From an uncultured Pseudophaeobacter sp. (GTDB lineage Bacteria; Pseudomonadota; Alphaproteobacteria; Rhodobacterales; Rhodobacteraceae): DNA of 50,695 nucleotides. The DNA lies in contig CAJQNB010000036.1 in assembly GCA_905479575.1 (NCBI GenBank), positions 1-50,695 on the forward strand, written 5' to 3'. The position numbers were made by a program, and so were the translations under genes. The notes beneath the pieces were generated by a model. The model did no database searches. It was not told the origin of the DNA and worked only from the letters and a program-made list of their open reading frames with translations. Within the stretch, counting starts at the first letter, position 1, and each line of letters opens with the position of its first letter. Below are positions 1-8,009 of the stretch, one piece after another.

Positions 1-100
1 CCACCGCCTCAACGAAACGCCGCGCAAGTGCCTTGGCTACCGGACGCCCGCTGAGGTCTTTGAAAGCAACCTGATGGAAATTCAGAACCGGTTGGAGTAA
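1..100 (+). mobile_element. IS30-family transposase, C-terminal end (partial)
   Basis: Reading from base 2 gives 32 codons and a TAA at 98-100. The peptide contains RLNETPRKCLGYRTPAEVF, which matches the conserved C-terminal end of IS30-family transposases (the 'N-x-R/T-PR-K-x-LG-x-x-TP' block). The rest of the gene lies left of the window. The bases after the stop (about 111-145) probably hold the right terminal inverted repeat, but the left end is not visible, so the repeat cannot be confirmed. Whether the element is intact cannot be judged. Confidence 0.75.
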
Positions 101-355
101 AACGAGATATCAAGAACTGCACTTCACCGTGAGTTCACACCCAGATGCCGGGGGGCGGAAGAATACAGGGTTTGGCATTCTTTGAGATCCGCAAAAGCGG
201 GCGCCGCCAAACAGAAATATGCGCACAGGCAAACAAACAGTTTTTTCATTTGATGGCTCGCTTGAAATTTTTTCTCCTAGACAATCAAGGATTGATTTTT
301 GCGATTGGCTTGTAAAGTAAAAAGCTTTGAAGAGGCCAAGACCGAAGGGCGCGGT
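101..355. other. intergenic stretch next to the insertion sequence
   Basis: No convincing gene, RNA or repeat is seen here. The sequence is more AT-rich than the surrounding genes, particularly 236-325, and ends at the 3' end of the deaminase gene. The left part is probably the terminal end of the insertion sequence. A transcription terminator for the minus-strand operon would be expected here, but no clear hairpin with a T tract was found. Confidence 0.4.
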
Positions 356-1645
356 TTAAGCTGGGCTGACTACGCCATGACGCCGTCTGATCTTGTCGGG
401 ACGGCCGGGTAAAGACAGCTCTGCATCGCCACGGGGAGAGCGGGCGATTACCTTGCCCTTTGCCACCACGGCCAGACGGGCAGGGCGCAAACGGACGGCC
501 TCGGTGGGATTGGCCGCGTCCAGCACCACCAAAGAGGCCTGCGCGCCAGGCTTGAGCCCGTAGTCCTGGGCACCAACGATCTGGGCGTTGGTTTCGGTCA
601 CCATGGTGAAACAGCGTGCCATTTCATCCGGGTGGGTCATCTGCGCCACATGCAGCCCCATAAAGGCAACATCCAGCATGTCGCCGGTGCCCAGAGAGTA
701 CCAGGGATCGCGCACGCAGTCCTGCCCCCAGCCAACCGGGATGCCAAGCGCCTGCATTTCCTTCACTCGTGTCAATCCACGCCGTTTGGGGTAGCTGTCA
801 TGGCGGCCCTGCAACACGATGTTGATCAGCGGGTTGGGGATGGCCGAGATCCCGGCCTCGGCGATCAGTGGCAGCAGTTTGGAGACATAGTAATTGTCCA
901 TCGAATGCATCGAGGTCAGATGCGATCCGGCAACCCGTCCCTGCAGCCCCAGGCGCTGGGCCTCATAGGCGAGGGTCTCGATATGGCGCGAATGCGGATC
1001 GTCGCTCTCGTCGCAGTGCAAATCCACCATCAGGCCACGGTCTGTCGCGATCTCGCAGAGATCGCGCACCGAAGCGGCACCGTCGGCCATGGTGCGCTCA
1101 AAATGCGGAATGCCACCAACAACCTCGACACCCATATCCAGCGCCCGCAGCAGGTTCTCGCGCCCTGTCGGGCTGCGATACAGCCCATCCTGGGGGAAGG
1201 CGACAAGTTGCAGGTCGATGTAATCTTTGACCTTTTCGCGCACCTCCAGCATGGCGGTGACGGTGTTGAGGTGATCCGGTGTGGTGTCCACATGGCTGCG
1301 GATGGTTAACAGGCCGAGGCTGGCAGCCCAGTCACAATAGGTCAGGGCGCGGTCGACCATCTCGTCAACCGATGTCTGATCGCGCAGCTCTCCCCACAGC
1401 GAGATGCCTTCCAGCAGGGTGCCAGAGGCATTCACCCGCGGCAGCCCGTAAGACAGTGTGGCATCCAGATGGAAATGTGGATCGACAAAAGGCGGCGCCA
1501 CCAGATCGCCAGTCGCGTCGATCACCTCATGCGCCTGCGCCTCGATCTTTGGCTCGATTGCGGCAATGCGGGTGCCTGTGATGGCAATATCGCGCTGGGT
1601 GCCGTCGGGCAGGGTGCCACCCTTGATCAGCAGGTCAAGCATCAT
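356..1645 (-). CDS. cytosine deaminase-family amidohydrolase, predicted 5-methylcytosine deaminase
   Basis: The 429-residue protein aligns along its length with E. coli cytosine deaminase CodA. Visible metal and catalytic residues are His57 and His59 (PHFHLD), Gln152 (FPQDG), His210 and Glu213 (HCDE), His242 (SH) and Asp309; these equal CodA His61, His63, Gln156, His214, Glu217, His246 and Asp313. The next residue, Asp314 in CodA, is Cys310 here (GQDC). It is established for this family that homologues lacking Asp314, including one from Rhodobacter sphaeroides, deaminate 5-methylcytosine to thymine. The start ATG overlaps the TGA of the upstream permease, so the gene is translationally coupled as the last cistron of an importer operon. 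Family assignment is firm; substrate is inference from one residue. Cytosine or another pyrimidine remains possible. Confidence 0.85.
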   Translation of the reverse strand: MMLDLLIKGGTLPDGTQRDIAITGTRIAAIEPKIEAQAHEVIDATGDLVAPPFVDPHFHLDATLSYGLPRVNASGTLLEGISLWGELRDQTSVDEMVDRALTYCDWAASLGLLTIRSHVDTTPDHLNTVTAMLEVREKVKDYIDLQLVAFPQDGLYRSPTGRENLLRALDMGVEVVGGIPHFERTMADGAASVRDLCEIATDRGLMVDLHCDESDDPHSRHIETLAYEAQRLGLQGRVAGSHLTSMHSMDNYYVSKLLPLIAEAGISAIPNPLINIVLQGRHDSYPKRRGLTRVKEMQALGIPVGWGQDCVRDPWYSLGTGDMLDVAFMGLHVAQMTHPDEMARCFTMVTETNAQIVGAQDYGLKPGAQASLVVLDAANPTEAVRLRPARLAVVAKGKVIARSPRGDAELSLPGRPDKIRRRHGVVSPA

Positions 1646-2586
1646 CTCTCTCCCTTGTTGAACGGCACCATCAGCGCCGCTGGGATCTCGGCGCGGCGGG
1701 ACATCACCACCAGGGCCAGAATGGATAGGAAATAGGGCAACATCAGAAAGACCTGATAGGGCACCACGGCACCAATGCCGGTCTGTTGCAGGCGGATTTG
1801 CAGGGCGTCAAAGGCGGCAAACAGAATGGCGCCCATTACCGCTTTGCCAGGTTTCCAGGCGCCAAAGACCACCAGCGCAATGCAGATCCAGCCGCGGCCA
1901 TTCACCATGTCGAAAAAGAAGCTGTCAAAGGCCGAGAGCGTCAAAAACGCCCCCCCCACAGCCATGAAGCCAGAGCCAACAATCACCGCTCCCATGCGGA
2001 TTGCAGTGACGGACAGGCCCTGTGCTGCCACCGCCGAGGGGTTCTCTCCGGCAGCCCGCACTGCCAGTCCCAGGGGGGTGCGGTACAGCACCAGCGCCGT
2101 CAGCGCCGCAAGGATAAATCCGGCATAGGTCAGCGGCGTTTGCGAAAACAGCGCAGGCCCCACCAGCGGCAGGTCTGACAGCAGCGGGATTTCGTAGGGT
2201 TGAAAGGCGGTGATCTTGGGCGGCGAGGATACCTCGGGCAGCACCACACGGTAGGTGTAAAAGGTGAGCGAGGTGGCCAGCAGTGTCAGGCCAATGCCCA
2301 CCACATGTTGCGAGAGGCCAAAGGGCACGCTGAGGATGGAATGCACCAGTCCCAGCATCATGCCCGTAAGCATCGCCACTGCCACGCCGCCCCACAGCGG
2401 CAGCCCCGCCCAGACCGCAATCCAGCCGGCAAAGGCGCCGGCCACCATGATGCCCTCAATACCAAGGTTCAGCACCCCGGCGCGCTCACAGATCAGCTCG
2501 CCCAGGGTGGCAAAGATCAGCGGCGAGGCAATGCGGATGGCAGCGGCCCAGAAACTGGCGGAAAGCAGAATATCGAACAGATCCAT
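1642..2586 (-). CDS. ABC transporter permease, BMP/nucleoside type (second subunit)
   Basis: This 314-residue hydrophobic protein belongs to the branched-chain/ribose/BMP permease family (BPD_transp_2). The stretch LGELICERAGVLNLGIEGIM near the N terminus is the hallmark of the second permease of BMP-type nucleoside importers (as in YufQ/NupQ). I chose the ATG at 2586 because the upstream permease stops at 2588, leaving one base between stop and start; a start 18 bases further up would overlap more and add nothing conserved. About eight to nine membrane segments are visible. Its TGA overlaps the start of the deaminase. It should form the inner-membrane channel with the permease at 2588-3637. 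Confidence 0.88.
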   Translation of the reverse strand: MDLFDILLSASFWAAAIRIASPLIFATLGELICERAGVLNLGIEGIMVAGAFAGWIAVWAGLPLWGGVAVAMLTGMMLGLVHSILSVPFGLSQHVVGIGLTLLATSLTFYTYRVVLPEVSSPPKITAFQPYEIPLLSDLPLVGPALFSQTPLTYAGFILAALTALVLYRTPLGLAVRAAGENPSAVAAQGLSVTAIRMGAVIVGSGFMAVGGAFLTLSAFDSFFFDMVNGRGWICIALVVFGAWKPGKAVMGAILFAAFDALQIRLQQTGIGAVVPYQVFLMLPYFLSILALVVMSRRAEIPAALMVPFNKGER

Positions 2587-2587
2587 A

Positions 2588-3637
2588 TCAGTCCCTCCGC
2601 ACACGGAATTTGGTCAGCAGGATTGCCAGCACCATGAACAACAGCGCCGAGGCCAGCATGATATCGGCAATATAGCTGGGTACGCCGACGGCGCGGCTCA
2701 TACTGTCGGCGCCGACGAAAATGGCCGCGACAAACAGCGCCGCAACCACCACACCCAGGGGATGCAGCAGCGCCAACATGGCAACCACGATGCCGGTGTA
2801 GCCAAAGCCGGGCGACAGATCGAGCGTCAGCGCGCCTTTGAGCCCGGAGACCTCGGAGAAGCCGGCAAGCCCGGCGAGGCCGCCAGACAGCAGTGCGGTT
2901 TTTAGGATGACGCGGGTGACGGGAATGCCGGCAAAGCCTGCGGCCTCGGCGTTTTGGCCCACCGCGCGCATCTCGTAACCCAGTGTGGTGCGGGTGTTGA
3001 TCACCCAGACCAGCAAGGCGGCGGCCAGCGCCAGGGCAAAGCCCCAGTGCAGCCGCAAGCCGTCGACGATACGCGGCAGCCGGGCCTCTGATGTCAGGCG
3101 CGCGGATTTGGGCCAGCCCATGCCCATGGGATCCTTCAGCGGACCCTCAAGCAGGTAGGAGACAAACAGCAGGAAGATGAAGTTGAACAACAGGGTTGTC
3201 ACCACCTCATCGACACCCAGTCGGGTTTTCAGCAAGGCAGGCCCCAGCAACAACAAGGCGCCAGCCAGCATGGCGGCCAGGGCGCAGAGCGGCAGCATCA
3301 GATAGCTGGGCAAACCCAGCGCGCCGGTGCCTAAGATTACGGTCAGCACCGCCCCGGCATAAAGCTGCGCCTCGGCACCGATGTTCCACAGTTTGGCGCG
3401 AAAGGCGACGGCAATGGCCAGCCCGGTAAAGATCAGCGGCGTGGCGCTGTTGAGCGTTTCCAGCAGGGCAAATTTGGAACCAAAGGCGCCGTTCAGGATC
3501 AGGCCAAAGACCGCAAAGGGGTTACCCCCGGCAATCAGCGCCAACAGGGCCGCTACCAGAAATGTCGCAGCCATGGCCAGCGCGGGCGGCACAATGCGGC
3601 GCACCGGGCTGGGGGAGGCAATAGGTTCAAGCCGCAT
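2588..3637 (-). CDS. ABC transporter permease, BMP/nucleoside type (first subunit)
   Basis: This is a 349-residue membrane protein of the same permease family. Recognisable blocks are the segment ending KLWNIGAEAQLYAGA, typical of the first permease of BMP-family importers, and VGQNAEAAGFAGI in the cytoplasmic coupling loop. The ATG at 3637 (MRLEP) is preferred because it overlaps the ATPase stop by 11 bases, giving tight coupling; the longer reading adds 25 residues rich in Pro and Arg from inside the ATPase gene. It is the third cistron of the operon (binding protein, ATPase, permease, permease, deaminase). Confidence 0.88.
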   Translation of the reverse strand: MRLEPIASPSPVRRIVPPALAMAATFLVAALLALIAGGNPFAVFGLILNGAFGSKFALLETLNSATPLIFTGLAIAVAFRAKLWNIGAEAQLYAGAVLTVILGTGALGLPSYLMLPLCALAAMLAGALLLLGPALLKTRLGVDEVVTTLLFNFIFLLFVSYLLEGPLKDPMGMGWPKSARLTSEARLPRIVDGLRLHWGFALALAAALLVWVINTRTTLGYEMRAVGQNAEAAGFAGIPVTRVILKTALLSGGLAGLAGFSEVSGLKGALTLDLSPGFGYTGIVVAMLALLHPLGVVVAALFVAAIFVGADSMSRAVGVPSYIADIMLASALLFMVLAILLTKFRVRRD

Positions 3638-5171
3638 CGGGGGCCTCCGCATCAAACCCATGGCCAGCCATCCAGGCGCCCAGCTCTTCGGGGCGCATGC
3701 TGCCACGGGCAAAGCTCGGGCTGAGCCGCCCTTCAGAAATTACATGGATCACGTCGGAAAGCTGCATGATTTCATCCAGATCCTCGGAGATGAGCAAAAC
3801 AGCCGCGCCGCGATCGCGGGCCTTGGCCAGTTCGCCGTGCACATAGTTCACCGCACCGATATCCAGGCCGCGAACGGGCTGGTTGGCCAGAATGATCTGG
3901 GGGGATTCTTCCAGCACGCGCCCCAGGATCAGCTTTTGCATATTGCCGCCTGACAGCAGGCGAATGCGAATGTCGGGGCCGGGGCAGCGCACATCATAGG
4001 TTTTGATCAGATCCTTGGTAAAGGCGCGGGCGGCGGCCCAGTTCATCCAGCCCCGGCGGCTGAACCGGCTGGCATAGGTTTCCAGGATGGCGTTCTCGGT
4101 GAGGTCAAAATCGGCGATTGTGCCAGTTTTGTGCCGGTCTTCGGGAATGCGGGCAATGCCTTTGGCGATGGCGCTTCGGGGGGACCAGTTTTTCACCGGC
4201 TCCCCCGCCAGCTGCATCTCGCCCCGCGTTGGGCTAATCAAGCCAGAGAGCAGATCAGACAGTGCTGCCTGCCCATTGCCGGAAACACCGGCAAGCCCGG
4301 TGATCTGCCCCGCCGCCAGGGTGAGGTTAAGCGATTTCAGCCCCGGTGCTGCGCCGTGATCCGGGGTGCAGACCTGGCGGAGCGCAAGCAAAGGCGCGCC
4401 GGGGGGCGCGGTTTCGATACTGGGGGCGGTGACCTCGGCCCCGACCATCAGCGCTGCCAGCTCTTCGCGACTGCTGTCATCGGTGGCGCGTTCTGCCACC
4501 AACCTGCCATGGCGCAGCACCACAACACGGTGAGAGATCGCCATGACCTCGTGCAGTTTGTGGCTGATGAAGATCACCGATAGGCCGGTGGAGATTGCCT
4601 CGCGCAGGGTGGCAAACAGCGCCTCGGCCTCTTGCGGGGTCAGCACGGCGGTGGGTTCATCCAGGATCAGGATTTTGGCATCCCGGTACAGCGCCTTGAG
4701 GATCTCGACCCGCTGGCGTTCGCCCACCGTCAGGCGACCCACCTTGGCCTCTGGGTCGACTTTGAGATGGAATTGCTGCGACAGGGCGCGAATGCGGGAT
4801 TTTACCTGTCGGGGTTTCAGCGACAGCCCGGACAGATGATCAACGCCCAGAACGATATTTTCCCAGACCGTCAGATTGTCAGCCAGGGTGAAATGCTGAT
4901 GCACCATGCCAACGCCGGCATCCAATGCCGCGCGCGGCGCACCTGGGGGCAGCGGCTGGCCGAACAGCTCAACCGATCCGGCATCAGCGGTATATTGACC
5001 AAATAGAATATTCATCAGCGTGGTCTTGCCCGCGCCGTTTTCGCCAAGCAAAGCAATGACTTCGCCGCGATGCAAATCAAAGCTCACCTCCTCATTGGCC
5101 GTGACCGGACCAAAGCGTTTGGTGATGCCTTGAAGGCGCAGGACAACCTGCGCCTCGTTTTCTGTGCTCAT
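3627..5171 (-). CDS. ABC transporter ATPase, tandem two-domain, BMP/nucleoside type
   Basis: The 514-residue protein holds two ABC domains in one chain, as in RbsA and YufO. The first has Walker A GENGAGKT at residues 43-50, a relaxed signature (LTVGERQ) and Walker B ILILDEPT. The second has a degenerate P-loop (GVSGNGQAALSDLL) but a good signature (RLLSGGNMQK) and a Walker B-like ILANQPVRGLD, the usual asymmetry in sugar and nucleoside importers. It should energise the two permeases encoded just downstream. It starts 15 bases after the binding-protein stop and overlaps the first permease. Confidence 0.92.
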   Translation of the reverse strand: MSTENEAQVVLRLQGITKRFGPVTANEEVSFDLHRGEVIALLGENGAGKTTLMNILFGQYTADAGSVELFGQPLPPGAPRAALDAGVGMVHQHFTLADNLTVWENIVLGVDHLSGLSLKPRQVKSRIRALSQQFHLKVDPEAKVGRLTVGERQRVEILKALYRDAKILILDEPTAVLTPQEAEALFATLREAISTGLSVIFISHKLHEVMAISHRVVVLRHGRLVAERATDDSSREELAALMVGAEVTAPSIETAPPGAPLLALRQVCTPDHGAAPGLKSLNLTLAAGQITGLAGVSGNGQAALSDLLSGLISPTRGEMQLAGEPVKNWSPRSAIAKGIARIPEDRHKTGTIADFDLTENAILETYASRFSRRGWMNWAAARAFTKDLIKTYDVRCPGPDIRIRLLSGGNMQKLILGRVLEESPQIILANQPVRGLDIGAVNYVHGELAKARDRGAAVLLISEDLDEIMQLSDVIHVISEGRLSPSFARGSMRPEELGAWMAGHGFDAEAPDAA

Positions 5172-5186
5172 GCGATCAGGCCCAGC

Positions 5187-6212
5187 TCAAGAAGACTTGG
5201 GCTCTTCGTCGTTGATGGCAACAGTATAGGAGCCATCCTTGATCGCCGCAGTACGGGTGGCGATGAGATCAAGGGCAGCCTGCGGGATCTTGCCCTCAAA
5301 GGTGCCATAGGGCGCCAGGGAACAGCCGCCTTTGGCCATAAAGGAATAGATGCCGTAGTCTTTGGCAGTAAAGCTGCCCGCCTGCACGGCGGCAATGGCC
5401 GCATCCAGGGTGGGTTCAAAATGCCAGATCGCCGAGGCCACAACCGTGTCCGGATAGTCAGACTGGGTGTCGATCACATTGCCGATGGCCAAGAGACCTT
5501 TTTCCTTGGCTGCATCCGACACGCCAAAGCGTTCAGCATACAGCACATCGGCGCCATTTTCTGCCATGGCAAAGGCGGTTTCCTTGGCCTTGGGAGGATC
5601 AAACCAGGAGCCAATAAAGGAGACCTGGAACTTCATCTCCGGGTTCATTTCCTTTGCGCCGGCCATGAACGCATGCATCAGGCGGTTCACTTCCGGGATC
5701 GGAAAGCCCCCAACCATGCCGATATTGCCGGATTTCGACATCGCCCCGGCGATGATACCCGACAGGTAGGCGGCATCCTGAATATAGTTATCAAACACCG
5801 ACAGATTGGGCACGGCGGCGTCTTCTTTGAAAGAAGACCCCATCAGGAAGGCCACATCCGGGTAGTCAGCCATGACTTCACGGGCCTCGGCCTCGACGCC
5901 AAAAATCTCACCGATGATCATCGTGTAGCCGCTTTCGGCATATTCACGCATCACCCGGGCGTAGTCGGAGTTGGAGGTGTTTTCGGAATAGCTGTAGCTG
6001 ATGTCACCGCGATCCTGCGCTGCCAGCGCGGCCACATGGATGCGGCTGACCCATTGCTGTTCAACCGGGACGGTGTAGATGCCGGCCACTTTGATGGGCT
6101 CGGCTGCCATCAGTTTTGCAGGGGACAAAGCGGCACCGGCTGTGAGGGCGAGCGCTGCGCTGCTGGCGAGAAAACGACGGCGCGACGGTGCGGCCAAAGT
6201 GGATTTGGTCAT
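5187..6212 (-). CDS. BMP family ABC transporter substrate-binding protein (periplasmic)
   Basis: The 341-residue protein starts with a twin-arginine type signal peptide (SRRRFLASSAALALTAGAAL) and is a member of the basic membrane protein (BMP/PnrA/Med) family of periplasmic binding proteins, whose known members bind nucleosides. I chose the ATG at 6212 because AGGGGAAG lies just upstream and the signal peptide then begins at residue 1; a longer reading has no such support. It is the first gene of the importer operon and is followed 15 bases later by the ATPase. The ligand is not shown by the sequence; a cytosine-type base or nucleoside is inferred from the deaminase at the operon end. The double-Arg leader suggests export in folded form. 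Confidence 0.9.
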   Translation of the reverse strand: MTKSTLAAPSRRRFLASSAALALTAGAALSPAKLMAAEPIKVAGIYTVPVEQQWVSRIHVAALAAQDRGDISYSYSENTSNSDYARVMREYAESGYTMIIGEIFGVEAEAREVMADYPDVAFLMGSSFKEDAAVPNLSVFDNYIQDAAYLSGIIAGAMSKSGNIGMVGGFPIPEVNRLMHAFMAGAKEMNPEMKFQVSFIGSWFDPPKAKETAFAMAENGADVLYAERFGVSDAAKEKGLLAIGNVIDTQSDYPDTVVASAIWHFEPTLDAAIAAVQAGSFTAKDYGIYSFMAKGGCSLAPYGTFEGKIPQAALDLIATRTAAIKDGSYTVAINDEEPKSS

Positions 6213-6306
6213 AAAACTTCCCCTGTGTTGAAAAGGTCGATCCTTTGCAGATCTTGTCCAAAGGGTAAAAATTTCACGGCGCTCTGGCAAGGGTGCATTC
6301 GCAGAT

Positions 6307-6334
6307 TAGCTAGCATCTTGGGAAGGTTGGTCAA
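6307..6334 (-). promoter_or_regulatory. possible promoter of the importer-deaminase operon
   Basis: On the minus strand TTGACC (6334-6329) is followed after 16 bases by TAGCTA (6312-6307), or after 18 bases by GCTAAT, resembling -35 and -10 boxes. This would give an untranslated leader of roughly 90 bases before the ATG at 6212. It is a pattern match only. Confidence 0.3.
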
Positions 6335-6395
6335 ATTTTGCACATCTCGGAACGGAGTTTGGTGTTTTTGCGTTTAGAAAATGAGTTTCTGGCCG

Positions 6396-6419
6396 ATAGC
6401 ACTGGTCAAATAGCACTGG
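6396..6419. repeat. 10-bp direct repeat between the divergent operons
   Basis: ATAGCACTGG occurs at 6396-6405 and again at 6410-6419, offset by 14 bases. It lies between the importer operon (leftward) and the RND efflux operon (rightward). It could be a pair of regulator half-sites or a chance short duplication. The whole gap 6213-6658 holds no gene; apart from this repeat, the possible promoter and the 11-bp repeats, nothing else stands out. Confidence 0.45.
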
Positions 6420-6595
6420 ACACACGGGCCGGGATCAGCGGGTGGCGCGCACCAAAGTAAAACAGGATTGACAGCCGGGGCGGGTTTTAGCCGAGTTTGG
6501 TTTATCGGTAGGATTTGTCACGGGAAACGGCCAAACTGGGAACGACGGAAACATCCCGGTTCTCCGTTTATTTTTTGGTGCCCGTATTGGGGCCA

Positions 6596-6642
6596 GCCCA
6601 GAACCAGCCCAGAACCAGTCCAGCGCCTGTCCAGAGCCTGTC
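6596..6642. repeat. 11-bp tandem repeat, four copies, just upstream of the RND operon
   Basis: Four adjoining 11-base units are visible: GCCCAGAACCA (6596-6606), the same (6607-6617), GTCCAGCGCCT (6618-6628) and GTCCAGAGCCT (6629-6639), followed by GTC. The first pair is identical and the second pair differs by one base. The array ends three to four bases before the ribosome binding site (AAAGGT, 6645-6650) of the adaptor gene at 6659, so it lies in or just before the translation initiation region. Confidence 0.85.
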
Positions 6643-6658
6643 AAAAAGGTAGCCCGTT

Positions 6659-8008
6659 ATGAACCTCCGTCCTCTTCTCGTCGTGCCGCCCCTTGCGGTT
6701 GGAATTTTGGGGTTTGCTTGGATGACCGCGCGCCCGGAGCCGCAGGTGAGCGCGCTGCCCGAGGCTGAATTGGCGGTGCGCGTTCAGCCGGTGGTGCGCC
6801 GAGAGATCATCGCCAGCGCCGAGGGGTTTGGCCGGGTTGAGGCCGAACACAGCTGGGCAGCCATTTCCGAGGTGCAGGGCCGTGTTCTGGAGGTCTCTGC
6901 GGGATTGAACACTGGCAGTATCGTCGAAGAGGGCACCGTACTGGTCGAGATCGACCAAACCGACAATGAACTGTCGCGACAAAAGACTCTGGCCAATATC
7001 GCCGCCGTCGATGCCGACCTGGCGGAACTTGCCCGCGAGGAAGACAACGCGCAGCGGCTGCTTTTGGTCGAGCAACGGATCCTCAAGGTGGCTCAGGCTG
7101 AACTGGCGCGGGTGACATCTTTGCTGGATCGCGGCGCAGGGACACAAGCCACTGTGGATACAGCAGAAAAATCCTATCTGGCGCAGCAGACCTCGGTGAC
7201 CAATCTGACCAATACGCTGTCGCTTTTCCCCGCGCGGCGCGATGCGCTGCACGCGACACTGGCGGTGCGTCAGGCCGAATTGGCCGAGGCGGAGCGGGCG
7301 CTGGACAAATCTGTCATCACGGCGCCATTCCGGGGGCGTGTGGCCAGCAAAAGTATCGAAGTTGGACAATTCGTCAGGACGGGGGATACGCTTTTGTCCC
7401 TGGACAGCACGGCCGCCGCTGAGGTGACAGCAGAGGTCCAGCCCAGCAGTTTTGGCCCTGTAGTCCTTGCTGGGGCTCAGAACGCGTTTCTGCAAAACAG
7501 CAGTTTTGATACCAGCCAATTCACCCAAGCCCTTCGCCGTGCGGGGGTGAGTGCTCATGTGGAGCTTTCGACGCCGGAGCAGTTTGCGCCCTGGGAGGCC
7601 GAAATTGTGCGCCTGCGGGGTACCATGGATGCAGAGACCGGCACCATGGGCATTGTCGTCAGAGTTGCAGATCCATTGGTGGCGCAACAGGGGCTGCGCC
7701 GCCCGCCCCTGCATACCGGCAGTTTTGTCCGTGTGGTTTTCTCCAGCGCGCCGAGGCCAGACAGTATCGTGGTGCCCCGCAGCGCCCTGCATGTGAGTGA
7801 CAAGGGGACGCCCTTTGTCTACCTGGCCAACACAGAAGAGCGACTGGCCATCCGTGAGGTGGTGCCCGGGCAGGTCATTGGTGGCGAGGTGATCATCCGC
7901 TCTGGTTTGACCGGAGGGGAGACCCTGGTGCTGGGCCTGCCCAGCCCGCCTGTTCCGGGCATGAAGCTGGCCTTGGTGCCGGTTTCTGCTGTTGCGGAAG
8001 GCCAGTGA
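6659..8008 (+). CDS. RND efflux system periplasmic adaptor (membrane fusion protein)
   Basis: The 449-residue protein has an N-terminal membrane anchor (residues about 5-22), a biotinyl-lipoyl-like half motif (VQGRVLEVSAGLNTGSIV), a long helical hairpin (about residues 100-215), and the second lipoyl half with ITAPFRGRVASKSIEVGQFV, the classic arrangement of HlyD/AcrA-type adaptors. It should link the inner-membrane pump encoded directly downstream to an outer membrane channel. The start follows AAAAAGGT by nine bases. The gene stops one base before the pump gene, so the two are co-translated. No outer membrane factor gene is present in this window, so a TolC-like channel from elsewhere is probably used. 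Confidence 0.9.
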   Translation: MNLRPLLVVPPLAVGILGFAWMTARPEPQVSALPEAELAVRVQPVVRREIIASAEGFGRVEAEHSWAAISEVQGRVLEVSAGLNTGSIVEEGTVLVEIDQTDNELSRQKTLANIAAVDADLAELAREEDNAQRLLLVEQRILKVAQAELARVTSLLDRGAGTQATVDTAEKSYLAQQTSVTNLTNTLSLFPARRDALHATLAVRQAELAEAERALDKSVITAPFRGRVASKSIEVGQFVRTGDTLLSLDSTAAAEVTAEVQPSSFGPVVLAGAQNAFLQNSSFDTSQFTQALRRAGVSAHVELSTPEQFAPWEAEIVRLRGTMDAETGTMGIVVRVADPLVAQQGLRRPPLHTGSFVRVVFSSAPRPDSIVVPRSALHVSDKGTPFVYLANTEERLAIREVVPGQVIGGEVIIRSGLTGGETLVLGLPSPPVPGMKLALVPVSAVAEGQ

Positions 8009-8009
8009 T

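Noticed and set aside
5070..6377. Long plus-strand open frame (435 codons) opposite the BMP binding-protein gene
   Set aside because: The opposite strand encodes a clear binding protein with signal peptide and good ribosome binding site. Long antisense frames are common in GC-rich DNA, and this translation shows no family features.
6469..6510. Promoter of the RND operon at a TTGACA sequence (about 6469)
   Set aside because: No acceptable -10 box lies 16-18 bases downstream.
6596..6642. CRISPR-like array
   Set aside because: Units are 11 bp, directly adjoining and degenerate, without spacers, and no cas genes are present.
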